From Clitoria ternatea (lineage: Eukaryota > Streptophyta > Magnoliopsida > Fabales > Fabaceae), in assembly GCA_037962975.1 (NCBI GenBank), contig CM075675.1, forward strand, positions 32,614,501 through 32,678,500: a stretch of DNA of 64,000 nucleotides. The letters run 5' to 3'. Numbering within the stretch: the stretch's first letter is position 1; every line of letters begins with the position of its first letter. The notes beneath the pieces are model-generated. The model saw only the letters and a list, made by a program, of their open reading frames with translations. It made no database searches and was not told the DNA's origin. This document shows, piece by piece, positions 23,201-35,362 of the stretch. The translations under genes were made by a program, and so were the position numbers.

Positions 23201-23958
23201 AAAAGTCTATGGTCAAATTCCATTAAGATTTTAATATAAAATTTTTTGTAATGAGTTAAAATAAAAATAAGGGTCTGAATTATTAAGACAAATAGTAACC
23301 ATGCACTCAGTATATTTTAAATATTCAAAATTTATACTAGACCTCATTAATTTTATAATAAGTAATATAAAGTTTAAATTTTAAAAATCTAAAATTTTTT
23401 GCTAATAAAATTCCAATTGAAATAGATTTTAGAAAATTTTCTTATAATTTAACTTCACTTTCTTGTAAATATTTTTAATTTTAAGTAAATTTATATAAAT
23501 ATAAAATTATTTATAATATATTATTTTATTAAAATATTTTAAATTTTCAAAAAAATAAAAAAACCATAAATAATACATAGATCAAAATGTTCTAAAGAAC
23601 CATAATCTAATTCCTTTAAAATTTTATTTTAAAATTCTAATAAGAGTTAAATCATAAATATGTAAAAAAATAAGTATAAGAACATAAAATAAAACTTATG
23701 AATAATAAAGATATTAAAAATTCTTAATATAATTTTCTTAACCAGTGAGTACTAATTAAGTCATTTTAAAATTCTCATTTAAAATACATATATATTTTTA
23801 TTTTATTTTATTTTTTAACAACAAAATAATTAAATATAAGTACCAAAATTTTATAAAAATATTAATTAGTTAATAATCAACTAACTAATAGTAAGTGTTT
23901 TCTCATTAAAGAGATGTTAATATCTACTTTTTATTTGAGTAGAAAATGAAATGTTACA
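20295..23958 (-). mobile_element. Gypsy (chromovirus-type) LTR, minus orientation
   Basis: Bounded by the primer site at 20280 and, at 23958, by an LTR start (TGTAACATTTCATTTTCTAC on the minus strand) preceded by ACGAAATTTCTTTTAAAGGAG, the usual end of chromovirus pol plus polypurine tract. The outline may therefore combine parts of a 5' and a 3' LTR. It contains a degenerate AGTAAATAGTAA array (22440-22730) and repeats of CCTTGCATAGG (22170-22330). No intact frame is present. Confidence 0.5.
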
Positions 23959-24359
23959 ACACTACTCCTTTAAAAGAAATTTCGTCTTCAAAATTTGATA
24001 TTTTTAATAAATCTTACCAAGGCAAAAGTAAGTGAACTATTCTAAAATATATTTTTAGTTTCGTTGACAATTATATACCTTTTTCTTGATATTGCCACTT
24101 ACCTTCTTTTAATCTTATTAGGTATTTCCCCTCAACTCAAAAATATTACTCGTCTTAATTTTGTTAACCATGCTCATCATAAACTGATGATTAACTCTAA
24201 ATACCTCAATAATTACATTTCTTAATCTATTAAAACATTACTTAATATAATCCATAATATAACACCTATTAATTAAAATTCCTACTCGCAACATATTAAA
24301 ATGGACTGTTAAGAATTAATCACTGGATAACTAGACGTTAGCAACTAGCCGTTGGACTG

Positions 24360-25020
24360 TTGTTATGACCGTTACTCACCATCCTTTGCTTGCTTATAAA
24401 TTTCCAATCCATTCTCACTTCCTATCACAACTTCAAGGTTTTCTAGTTTCTCTCTTCTATCTAATTTCTTCAATTTTTTTCCTCAAGTAATATTATACTA
24501 TTCGATGGCCAACCTTCCTAGAAGTGATAAAGAGCGAAGGCGAGATGAACTACAGTTCTTGGTAACAACTTGCTCACTTCTCATAATCACTATGAGGATT
24601 ACTTTAATTTTTTTATAAATAAAGTAGAACATCTAGTACATCATAATTAAAAGACGAGAAACCATACTTATAGGCCTTTAATTATTATAATGCTCCAATA
24701 ATTATCAAAAGAACAAGTATGGTTACTCGTCTTTTAACTATGATGTACTAGATGTTCTAATTTATTTACAAAAAAATTAAAGTAATCACCATAGTGATTA
24801 TGAGAAGTGAGCAAGTTGTTACCAAGAACTGTAGTTCATCTCGCCTTCACTCTTCATCACTTCTAGAAAGGTTAGCCATCGAATAGTAGAATATTACTTG
24901 AGGAAAAAGATTGAAGAAATTAGATAGAAGAGAGAAACTAGAAAACTTTGAAGTTTTGATAGGAAGTGGGAATGGATTAGAAATTTATAAGCAAGCAAAG
25001 GATGGTGAGTAACAGTCATA
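24360..25020. other. Palindrome centre with promoter-like and short coding-like sequence
   Basis: Each half holds a TATA-like GCTTATAAATTT, a pyrimidine-rich leader and an ATG opening a short frame (MANLPRSDKERRRDELQF near 24505 on plus, with its mirror on minus). The frame ends within about 40 codons. I do not recognise the product. It looks like the first exon of something copied into both arms. Confidence 0.35.
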
Positions 25021-25435
25021 ACAGCTAGTCCAACGGCTAGTCCAATGGCTAGTTGCTAACGGCTAGTTGTCTAGTGATTAATTCTTAACAGTTCATTTTA
25101 ATAGATTAAGAGTAGGAATTTTAATTTATAGATGTTACAGATTATATCAAGTAATGTTCTAATAGATTAAGAAATCTAATTATTAAGGTGTTTAGAGTTA
25201 ACCATCAATTTATGATGAACATGGTTAACAAAATTAAGACGGGTGATATTTTTGAGCTGAGGAGAAAATACCTGATGAGATTAAAAGAACATAAGTGGCA
25301 ATATCAAGGAAAAGGTACATAATTATCAACAAAACTAGAAACATATTTTAGAACAGTTCACTTAATTTAGCCTTAGTAAGATTTATTAAAAATATCAAAT
25401 TTTGAGGATGAAATTTCTTTTAAAAGAGTAGAGTT

Positions 25436-26922
25436 GTAACATCTCATTTTCTACTCAAATAAAAAGTAGATATTAACATCTCTTTAATGAGAAAACACTT
25501 ACTATTAGTTAGTTGATTATTAAATAATTAATATTTTTATGAAATTTTGATACTTATATTTAATTATTTTGTTTTTAAAAAATAAAAATATATATGTATT
25601 TTAAATGAGGATTTTAAAATGACTTAATTAGTACTCACTAGTTAAGAAAATTATATTAAAAAATTTTAATATCTTTATTATTCATAATTTTTATTTTATA
25701 TTTTTATATTTATGTTTTTACATATTTATGATTTAACTCTTATTAGAATTTTAAAATAAAATTTTGAAGGAATTAGATTAGGGTTCTTTAAAACTTTTTG
25801 ATCTATGCATTATTTATGATTTTCTTGAATTTTTGAAAATTTGAAAATATTTTAATAAATAATATATTTTAAATAATTTTATATTTATATAAAGTTACTT
25901 AAAATTAAAAATATTTACAAGAAAGTGAAATAAAATTATAAGAAAATTTTCTAAAATCTATTTTAAGTGGAATGATCTAAATTACTATTTACACCCCCTT
26001 ATAATTCTCAGCCACCTTCATGAGAAATTTTACTATGCAATTTTAGAAATTACACAGTACTTTTATAATAAAATAATGGAATGCACATTGAAATTTCTGT
26101 CTATAAATATCAAAGGATCGAACAAAGAATTTTATAATTTCAGAATAAATTTTCTTAATATAGTAGTGTAAGAGGGATAGTGGTAGGAGTAAGAGAGAGA
26201 AATAATTTTTATGGAAGAAGATTCTACCAAAACTATAAGGTAAGAATAACTTTCTTTTATATTTTTTAGATTTATTTTCATATCGCTTTAAAAATCTATT
26301 ATTATAATAGATATAATATTATTTTAAGTTACTATTCTAAATAGTAAATTACTCTGTCAATAGTAAATTGCTATTACAAATAGTAAATTACTATTTACGA
26401 TTTACCATTTACCGTTATTATTCATAATTTACTATTTACTGTTACTATTGATGATTTACTATTTATTATTACTATTTATAATTTACTATTTGCTGTTACT
26501 ATTCATAATAACTATTTAAAATTTACTATTTACTACTACTATGCATAACTACCATTTACCATTTCTGTTTCAGATAGTAATCTTAATTTTCATCTTATGT
26601 CTATACTAAAATAAATTGATATTAATATTTCTAGAACTTGGAGGAGCAAAGCGAACTCACTTTTAATAATATTATTATTTTAAAATAATAACTTTTTAAC
26701 TTAAAATTTATAATAAATTTTAAATTAAGTGTTTTGTGTAACTTACTCTGAAATACCTATGCAAGGACTTGGACTTTAATAACCTATACGAACTGGATTA
26801 AACCTATGCAAGGACTTGAACTATTATGACCTATATAGACTGAAATAAACCTATGCAAGGACTGGACTATCATAGACTTACATAGACCAACGCGAGGAAT
26901 GAATTATAAAGACTTAAAATGT
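25436..26922 (+). mobile_element. Gypsy LTR fragment, plus orientation
   Basis: Starts TGTAACATCTCATTTTCTAC after GAGGATGAAATTTCTTTTAAAAGAG, the pol end and polypurine tract. It is cut at about 26922, where the second palindrome begins. It is the right arm of palindrome 1. Confidence 0.6.
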
Positions 26923-27541
26923 ATAATAATCATTCAATGGGGATGGGCAGTTTGAAGAGAGTGAGACGATAGTGGTTTTATAGATGATAATAGTGGTGGC
27001 TAACTATAGATGTTTTTTTAAATGATAAATATTAAAAATTACATAGAAAAATCATATTTTTTTTAAAAGACTAAGTGAAATTATTATAAAGATGTGTCCC
27101 AAGAGCTTTAATTCTTGACTCGGACATACTCACAACTTTTACAAATCCTAAAATTAAATAAGATTATTCAAAACATAATTTCTTTTTTTTCTTTTATAAA
27201 CAATGAAATTGTATAGTAAAAGATGTGTTTCAAGACTTTAGTTCTCAAAGATGTATCTTATGACTATAGATGTAACTTGTCCAAATTAATCTTTACTCTG
27301 CCTATCCAACACAAAAAGATAATGAATCATATCAAATATGTACGTCAATCAGACCCTCTCAAAATTATTCAAGACATTCTCCTCATTGTCTTATATAATT
27401 TCCACAATCTCTTATTTTTATTTTTTTATTTTTATTTTTTAAAAAATAGAGATAAAAGTGAGAAAGAAATTATAAGAGAAGATGTCTGGTTCTAGATTTT
27501 TATGCTTTTTGTATGTGATCTTTACCTTGCTTAAAAAATAT

Positions 27542-28096
27542 TTAAGGTGGAGTTAAAGAGGCTTGCAATATATCAATCAGTTGATCTGTATTTGAAGAAG
27601 TATGAATAGGTGAACAATCTGTTTGAGTTATAAAGTCCTGTTCTATAACTTTATCTAAGAAAAGTAATAACCCATCATAAAAACTATTAATATTTAACAA
27701 TCCTAATGGCTTTTTACGAAGGTTCATTTTACACTATGATGTAATGCAGAATATCTCCTCAAAAGTACCCAAACTTTTAGGAAGTGAAATAAAGGCTTCA
27801 ACACCAAAAAACATATGGGTCATTCGTAGATGGATGCTTGTAACATTTTTCTCATTTCTTATAAAAATATTTGATGCATTTTTAGCATGTTTAAAGATAA
27901 TAATGAAGATATTGCTTCCTCCAATTAGGAAAAATAATGCCATAGAACCTTTCAAACTATGGATCTCTCCTTCATACAAGACATTTATTTTCTTTACAAC
28001 TAATATTTTCCCTAACTCAACAGCCACCTTTAAGTATTCCTTTTTTTTCACATTGTTGGATCCACCAAACACACAAATAGATTTTATTTTTTTCAC
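27542..28096 (-). pseudogene. LONELY GUY (cytokinin riboside phosphoribohydrolase) relic, left copy
   Basis: LOG enzymes release active cytokinin from its riboside monophosphate in the cytosol. The frame opens with KKIKSICVFGGSNN, matching the nucleotide-binding start of the family. It continues through YLKVAVELGKIL, VTSIHLRMTHM and EAFISLPKSLGTFEEIF, then, after a stop, KPLGLLNINSFYDGLLLF. The catalytic PGGxGTxxE motif reads PKSLGTFEE, so the two glycines are lost. A TAG stands where a Trp codon remains in the other copy, splitting one frame at about 27731. The usual plant gene has several exons; this copy is continuous, which suggests a processed or captured cDNA. Confidence 0.82.
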
Positions 28097-29222
28097 TTTT
28101 TTATTTTTCTACATAAAGTTATATACCCTTATATAGATGAAGACTGGGATGAAATAATTTATAACAAAAAAGTTTACATAATTATTATGATATGAAAAAA
28201 ATGACTGTACTAAAGAAAATTGAAAAGACATGATTGTAGAAATTAAAAGTCAAAGTGAATTTAGAAAAGTAAAGTAGTGAAAACAATAATAAATATGTAC
28301 AACAGTTATGATTGTGGCTCATATCTTCCTCTAGTTTTACGTCCAGTAATGACTATGAGTTGAGGTTTTTGCTACCATCCAATTTTTTTATAAATTGGCA
28401 AACAGGGTTGTTTAAAGCCAGATTCCCAAGGCTATAGTTTTGTTTCTGTTGAATGAATAGATCATATAACTTTAGAAGGACTCCTTGAACAATTTCACAT
28501 GTATGCATCTCAAGAGTTTGGATTAAGTTATCTAAGTTGCACTCTTTACTTAATAATTCATTATAAAGTTAATTTTGTCCTCCCAATTTATAGATACCAT
28601 TCTAGGGTTTCTACAACGTGTATCACAGTTTCATATTTGCACACTTGTGGCAAACACTTATCCTTTTAGCTTTTCATTTTTTAGAATAAGAACTATGTCC
28701 CATACCTGAAAAATGTTTTATATATGACTTATGTAATTCACCTGAAAGACATACCTTAGCTTCTATAAGCTAACAAACATCCTCTAGAATTCCAAAACAT
28801 GTGAATATTTTTAACCTTTAAACTCGAGCCTTGTAAATTTTTATAACAACGTCTTGTGGAAGTGTTAGGAATCTTTCCTTGAGTTTTGCAAGTTTTTGTT
28901 CCATTGTTAGATTACTTTAAAGCTACAGTTGTTCAAGGAAAGATTTCCTACACTTCCATGAGACGTGGTTGTAAAAATTTACAAGGCTCGAGTTCAAAGA
29001 ATAAAGCCATTCACATGCTTTGGTATTCCCGAGGATGTTTGTTGGCTTATCGAAGCTAAGGTATATCTTTTAGCTGAATTACATAAGTCATATATAAAAC
29101 ATTTTCCAGGTATGGGACGTAGTTCTTATCCTAAAAAATGAAGAACCAAGATGATGAGAATTTGCCACAAGTGTGCAAGATGAAACTGTGATACACATTG
29201 TAGAAAGCCAGGAATAGTATCT

Positions 29223-29369
29223 ATAAATCGGGAGGACAAAATTAACTTTATAAGGGATGAGCTGAGTAAAGAATGCAACTTGGATAACTTAATCCAAACT
29301 CTTGAGACACATCCATATGAAACTGTTCAAGGAGTTCTTCTAAAGTTATATGATCTATTCATTCAGTAG
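29223..29369 (+). pseudogene. Unrecognised coding-like fragment in the palindrome
   Basis: Forty-eight codons read without a stop and end at TAG: INREDKINFIRDELSKE, then CNLDNLIQTLETHPYETVQG and VLLKLYDLFIQ. The composition looks like real protein. A diverged mirror copy lies on the minus strand near 28440-28590. I cannot name the family. Confidence 0.4.
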
Positions 29370-29740
29370 AAACAAAACTATAGCCTTGGGAATCTAGCTT
29401 TAAACAACTCTGTTTTCTAGTTTATAAGAAAACTAGATAGGTAACAAAAACCTCAACATATAGCCGTTACTGAACATAAAACCAAAGGAGGATGTGAGCC
29501 ACAATCACAACTGCTACACATATTTACTTTTATTTTCATTGATTTACTTTTCTAAATTCACTTTGACTTTTAATAATTATTTGCTTTTAATTTCTATAAT
29601 CATGTCTTTTCAATTTTCTTTAGTATAATCATTTCTTTTCATATTATAATAATCATGTAAACTTTTTTGTCATAAATTATTTCATCCTAGTCTTCATCTA
29701 TTAGGGTGTATAACTTAATATAGAAGAACAAAAGATAAAA

Positions 29741-30285
29741 AAATAAAATCTATTTGTGTGTTTGGTGGATCCAATAATGGGAATAAGGAGGAATACTTAA
29801 AAGTGATTGTTGAGTTAGGGAAAATATTAGCTGCAAAGAAAATAAATGTCTTATATAAAGGAAAGATCTATAGTTTAAGAGGTTCTATGACATTTTCTCT
29901 CCTAATTGAAGGAAGCAATATCTTCATTATTGTCCTTAACCAAGTTGAAAATGCATCAAATGTTTTTATAGGAACTAAGATAAATGTTACAAGCATCTAT
30001 CAACGAATGACCCATATGCTTTTCGGTGCTGAAGCCTTTATTGCACTTTCTAGAAGTTTGGGTGCTTTTGAGGAGATATTCTGCATTACATCATGGTGTT
30101 AAATGAACCTTCGTAAAAAGTCATTAGGATTGTTAAATATTAATGGTTTTTATGATAGTTTATTACTTTTCTTAGATAAAGTTGTAGAACAGAACTTTAT
30201 AACCCAAACAGATCGTTCACCCATTCATACTTCTTTAAATACAGATCAATTGATTGATATTTTGTAGGCCTTTTTACCACCACCT
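29741..30285 (+). pseudogene. LONELY GUY relic, right copy
   Basis: Inverted partner of the relic at 27542-28096. It reads KSICVFGGSNNGNKEEYLK, then SIYQRMTHM, EAFIALSRSLGAFEEIF and ITSW, then a TAA stop, and continues NLRKKSLGLLNINGFY to about 30285. The catalytic motif is SRSLGAFEE, more decayed than in the left copy (the GT pair is also lost). The Trp codon that is a stop in the left copy is intact here, so the two copies decayed independently after the duplication. The downstream LIDIL is followed by another stop. Confidence 0.82.
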
Positions 30286-30791
30286 CAAATATTTTTTAAG
30301 CAAGGTAAGGATCATGTACAAAAGCATAAGAATCCAGAACCAGACACCACTCTTCTGTTATAATTTCTTTCTCATTTTTATCTCTATTTCAAAAAATAAA
30401 AATAAAAGAATAAAAATAAAGAGACTATGAAAATTATATAAGACAATAAGGAGTCTGTCTTGAATAAGTTTGAGGGATCCTATTGATATACATATTTGAT
30501 ATGATTTGTTGTCTTTTTATGTTGAATAGGTAGAATAAAGATTAATTTAGACAAGTTGCATCTAAAGTCATAAGATCATATTTGAGAACCAATGTCTTGA
30601 GACGCATTCTTTACTATACAATTTCATTGTTTATGTTGTAAAAAAAAAAAATTATGTTTTGAATAATCTTATTTAATTTTAGGGTTTGTAAAAGTTATGA
30701 AGATGACGGATTAAAGAACTGAAGCTTTTAGGACTCATCCTTACAATCAATTTCACTTAGTCTTTTAAAAAAAATATGATTTTGCTATGTA

Positions 30792-30840
<49 letters not shown>
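30792..30840. repeat. (ATT)n microsatellite
   Basis: About 16 uninterrupted TTA/ATT units near the outer end of the right arm of palindrome 2. The left arm has no comparable run, so it expanded after the duplication. Confidence 0.93.
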
Positions 30841-30842
<2 letters not shown>

Positions 30843-31679
30843 AAACATCTATACCTAGCCGCCACCGTTATCATCTATAAAACCATTATCATATCACTTT
30901 CTTCAAACCTCTTATCCCAATTGAAAATAAATAGAATCATTATCTCCTTTTTCTAGTAATCGTGCATCCTTCGTCTCTAACTTTACCTTTGCCAATAACC
31001 CCTTTTGTGACCATTCGTCATCACTGTAGTGATCCAAACACGACTAAACCACCTCTGCAACACTTAAGCCAACCCCTCCACCTTTTTCTTTCATATCAAA
31101 GCCCTACCTCACCGCCAATTAATCATCAGGATCTCTGTTTTTTATTATTATTACAATAAATGATTTGGTAGATTCTTTCTATAGGCATACAAATAAGTTG
31201 AGATGTATGTTATTGATTCTGATTCTACTCATATTTTTGTTGATGATGTTCTTTTTCTAGGCTCTGACTCAAAAATTATGAAACAGGATCAAATGACACA
31301 AACAAATTGTTTGATTATACACTAACCGTTTCACATGCAACCGAATTAACCAATTTGTTGTAGGTATCTTCATCAACACCAAACACTCCAATAATAATAA
31401 TAATAACAAAGCAAGAAGTAAAAGGAACCAGATCCTGACATCAATCTTTAATTATAAAATATTTTCCTTATTTGTTTTATTTCTTGTTCACCCAAAAAAT
31501 TCCAGTTAAATATATATATAAGTATTTTGCATGGCCTTTTATTGATTTTTAAGATTTATGTAAGTAATGAGTGATTACGTCATCCTTATCTAGCATTTCA
31601 TGACGTGTTGTGAATAATTTCCTTGTATATTAATTCAATAAGTTAGTTGTGAAGATCTAATTATATATGAATTATGTAG

Positions 31680-32469
31680 ACTGACTACCCCTGGTGAGAT
31701 TTTGAGCTTCCACTTTGAGCCTATGAACATCTATTTTTTGATTTAGCCAATAACTAAAAAAACCATGATAACCCTTGCTTAAGAATTGATTAAGAGTTTT
31801 AGAATTGTTATGGATAAAGGTTCTTGATGATTGTGGAAGTGCACCCAAGTTTATGTATATTGTTTGGTCTCTTCTAGTGAATTTGTTTCATTGTTCAAAG
31901 AGAAAATAAAAAAAGTAAGGAAAGAAGCATAAAAAAGAGAAAAAGGAAATGTTAAAAAAAAGTAGTGAATATATATCAAAATAATCGAGAGGATTCGCTC
32001 TCGTATTTTGTCCTATACCATGTTTTATTTTGTTGAGTATTAGATTTAAAAATATATTTCCACAATCACTGACTATCGTTCTCCATTGCTCTTTTTTATC
32101 CCTAAGCTTAGCGATACCATTTCATGTAATCCACCCTATCACCTTACCCGTATTACAACCTTAAAAAAGTCTTTTTGATCTTTACATGCATATATGTGTT
32201 CAAGTATGAAAATTAAAAATTTGCCAAGCTTATGAAAGTGCTAACTTATTTGGGTAATTTTTGAGAGTATACACAAGCCTAAACAGTTGATATACAAAAA
32301 GTGTTAAGAAAATATATATTATCTTTCATTTACTTTTTTTTATTTAATCACTCAATTTGTGTAGCTAGTATACAATTATTTTATTCATAATTATCATGAC
32401 TTATTGATGTAAGGGATGATGTATATTACTTATTATTTTAAATTCTAAAAGCTTAAGTGTGGGAGAATT
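31680..32469 (+). mobile_element. Athila-like 3' internal region and polypurine tract
   Basis: CTACCCCTGGTGAGATTTTGAGC (in two parts near 31686 and 31697) and the A-rich stretch at 31900-31970 are typical of the non-coding 3' part of Athila elements. AAGTGTGGGAGAATT (32455-32469) is the polypurine tract. No env-like frame is visible. Confidence 0.5.
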
Positions 32470-33950
32470 TGATGAACCAATTTTAATACACTCATTATAG
32501 TTTTACACTCGAGGTTTATTATATACATAATATGTATAATGATAGTCTTTTAATTGAGTTTTATGATATTTAGTTTAATTGAAGTATTATGAAATTTTTT
32601 TCAATTTTCATATTTTTAATGTATCTTGAGTGTCTTTCATTGTTTAGGTCATAACTAGGGATTTAGTGATCGAATTAGGCTGATCTTGGAGTCCATGGAA
32701 AGCTAGAACAAAGGTCTATATTATGAGGATAAAATTTGTTAGTCTTGTATCTAAAAATAATGAAGAAATGGAACTTGAACAAATCAATCTGTATCTGTCC
32801 CACCAACATTGGCATAGTTCACTAATTTACATATATCTCGAGCTATAGATGTCTAAATGACATGATATTTGTGCCAAATTCTTAATAATATAAATATCTA
32901 TAACTTTCATGTTATGTCGTCTAGAGAGTTAAATTCGACGTACAAGATGGAAAACGTGAAGAGAATGATGAATTTTAACACCTACCGTTGTTTTCCTTTG
33001 AATTTATGTAATCACAAGCCCACCAATGTTAAAAAAATGCATCAATGATCAGCACATGAATGTATAGTGCTATGATACTTTGTCAATAAATTGATGTTTG
33101 AAGTTGTAAAGAGTACACAAGAGACATACAATAAAATACATGTCCAAGTTTCCAATATATTTTTATGTCTTTGCTTTAGCTTCTTAAGGTTTTGTTCTTC
33201 CTTCAATTGCCTTCTTTCTTTAATTCTTTCATCTTCCTTTTAAAATATGAGGTAATGTTAATTTCATCCTTTATTATTTACTTGCATAATCAAAGTCATG
33301 GGTAATTTAGTTTTATTTTCTTTGTTTAAGATCATCATTATAATGGAAACTTAATCCTTTTTAAATCAACTCAAGCAATTTAATTTTTTCTATATGTTAG
33401 CTTTGAGCTCTTGCTCTTAATGTTTTGATTAAAGATAATTAATTTTTTTTTGTTTCTCAAATGCTTGTGATAGTAAATTATTTAAGTGTGTAACCAATTG
33501 GTATGCAATTAAATAATCTATAGTCTTAAATAATTTTTGTTGGTTAATCAATAATCCATATGAGAGATAAAAATTAAATTACTAAATAAAAGATTTCTAT
33601 TTAATTTCTTAACTCAACCAATTGATAATTCTAAAGTCATTTTGATCTTAATTAGAATATATCAATTGGTTATTCTTATTAGTCCATTAATTCAACTCTA
33701 GAAGATTTTCTAGAACATAATATATGAATCATTTAGGGATTTCAAGTGATTCAAGAATGAGAAATTAATTAGACTTAATCATATTCATGATCAATGATTA
33801 GCAAATTAAAGATTAATTAATTCTTTGGGTTAGTTGCTTTTAAATATGATTTATCATTATTCTAAATTTACTTTTCACTTATTATATAGTTATTTTGTTT
33901 TCCATTCTAAATCCAACTATAAACCCCCTTGTTATTAAAAAAGATTTAAA
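32470..33950 (+). mobile_element. Athila-like 3' LTR, plus orientation, right end uncertain
   Basis: Begins TGATGAACCAATTTTAAT directly after the polypurine tract. Positions 32640-33640 mirror 19200-20240. It continues with AT-rich sequence to an undefined end. Together with 18150-20262 it brackets the two palindromes as inverted LTRs. Confidence 0.5.
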
Positions 33951-34599
33951 TGTAACTAATTTGACTAAGGTCCTTGAGAAACGACTAAGGTTACTTACCT
34001 TATACTATATTAATTTAACTTGTTATTTAACCTGACAATGATAATGTGTCATGCATAAGAATTTAGTTTCACTTTCTTCTTCCACCATTTCACACAAAGC
34101 TTCTCCCTCTTCTTATCTCGTTTATGGCAGTGTGTGCATAGGTGGCGATTATCCGTTGATTTCTTGCTGAAACTTGCAATTGAGGGTACATTGTGATTGA
34201 GGAAGCGAGGTAGGCTTATCGGTATATCCAATTTCATATTTCCTTCTCTCCATCTCTAAATCGAGCATGCATTTGAAGATGGGGCAATTAGGTTTCCTTG
34301 AATTTTAAGAATTTGGATTTTAAAGGTGTTAAATTAAGTTTTTTGGAACTTTAACAAGGCATCCGTGGAAGGCATTCGTGGAACCCGAGGCATACTTAGA
34401 AGGTATATGTGCAAAGAGATTACCAATTAATTTGCATTTGAGGTGATTCAGTAAGGTAGTTGTTTGGAATAAAGTCAAACTGCATTCAAGTGTATATCTC
34501 TGAGATCCGGAGAAATTTAAAAGCACGGGCTATGGTTGCATGTCCAAAATGAGTCCTAGATAATGTCCACAAAGTTTCATAGCAATCAGAGTTATAACG

Positions 34600-34860
34600 G
34601 GCAAGATATGGTGTGTGGAAGTTGGCCGGGGCCAAATCGCTACAAATCTCGCTCAAGCGAGATTGAGCTCGCCTAGATGAAAATCAGAGAAAATGAAGGG
34701 TGGCCACTAGAGAAATCTTTCTCAAGCAAGAATGATCACGCTTAAGCAAAACTCAAGATGGGGTCTCTAGAGAATCCCACTCTAGCTAAAATGAGCTCAC
34801 TTAAGTGAGATTCAATATGTAATGGTTCTAAGTGGTTTGGGGCACGTACCCCTTAGATTT
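34600..34860. repeat. Degraded LTR with CTCGCTCAAGCGAG-type palindromes
   Basis: CTCGCTCAAGCGAG, then degenerate versions (CTCAAGCAAGAATG, CACGCTTAAGCAAAAC, GCTCACTTAAGTGAG) at intervals of roughly 60-70 bp. Motifs of this type are common in legume LTRs. No gene is visible in 33950-35362. Confidence 0.45.
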
Positions 34861-35362
34861 ATATTGTTCATTGTCAGGGACATGCACCACGTGAAAAATT
34901 TACCTTGGTTTTATCCGATCCTGAAATAAATTCTAGGAATTGAGAAGGGGACATTACCTAATTTATTATGAACTTCTAATTAATTGTCATAGTTATGTAG
35001 GCTACTTTACATTTTGATCAAGTCCTTTTTTTTATTATTTGCATTCCTAACATGGCAATAGGGAGATCAGTTTTGATGAGCATTTTAAGCTAACCCTTCT
35101 ATGGTCTACTAGTGCGCGTGTGTGTGTATGGATGATAGAAGTCGCGACACCATCATAAGTATATTATGGAACGTAAATTATTTTCATATTTGATATTCAT
35201 TGTTCAGATGCAAGTACAACATTTTCATTTTGATCGGGATGCTTACTAACAATAGTTACAAGAGGTTGCTAGACTAGGTTACTAAGTAGAGTAAGCCACC
35301 AAAATAAGCATCCAAGTCGAGATGGTTAGGGGGAAATAATATTGTAAATATTATTGTAAAAT

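Larger units (their letters stand above)
22160..26922. repeat. Giant palindrome 1, centre near 24690
   Basis: Left arm 22160-24690 and right arm 24690-26922 are inverted copies. Markers are the CCTTGCATAGG repeats at 22170-22330 against 26760-26900, the AGTAAATAGT array at 22440-22730 against 26330-26590, the TGTAACAT LTR start at 23958 against 25436, and CATCTAGTACATCATA near 24630 against its complement near 24740. The left arm has about 300 extra bases (roughly 23131-23430). Arm divergence is visible but modest. Minus and plus LTR pieces are therefore arranged tail to tail around a short centre. Confidence 0.85.
26937..30925. repeat. Giant palindrome 2 carrying LOG-like relics, centre near 28908
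   Basis: Arms of about 1.97 kb are inverted copies with a spacer of about 50 bp. Near the centre, CTCGAGCCTTGTAAATTTTT (28822) pairs with its complement ending at 28993. At the outer edge, the sequence at 26937-27030 pairs with 30850-30925. Two LOG-family relics point outward, one per arm. No clear target duplication was found. The structure resembles a foldback element or an inverted duplication that picked up a gene fragment. Confidence 0.85.

Noticed and set aside
27744..28136. 130-aa plus-strand protein with hydrophobic segments
   Set aside because: It is the exact antisense of the LOG-like relic, whose sense frame has clear family motifs.
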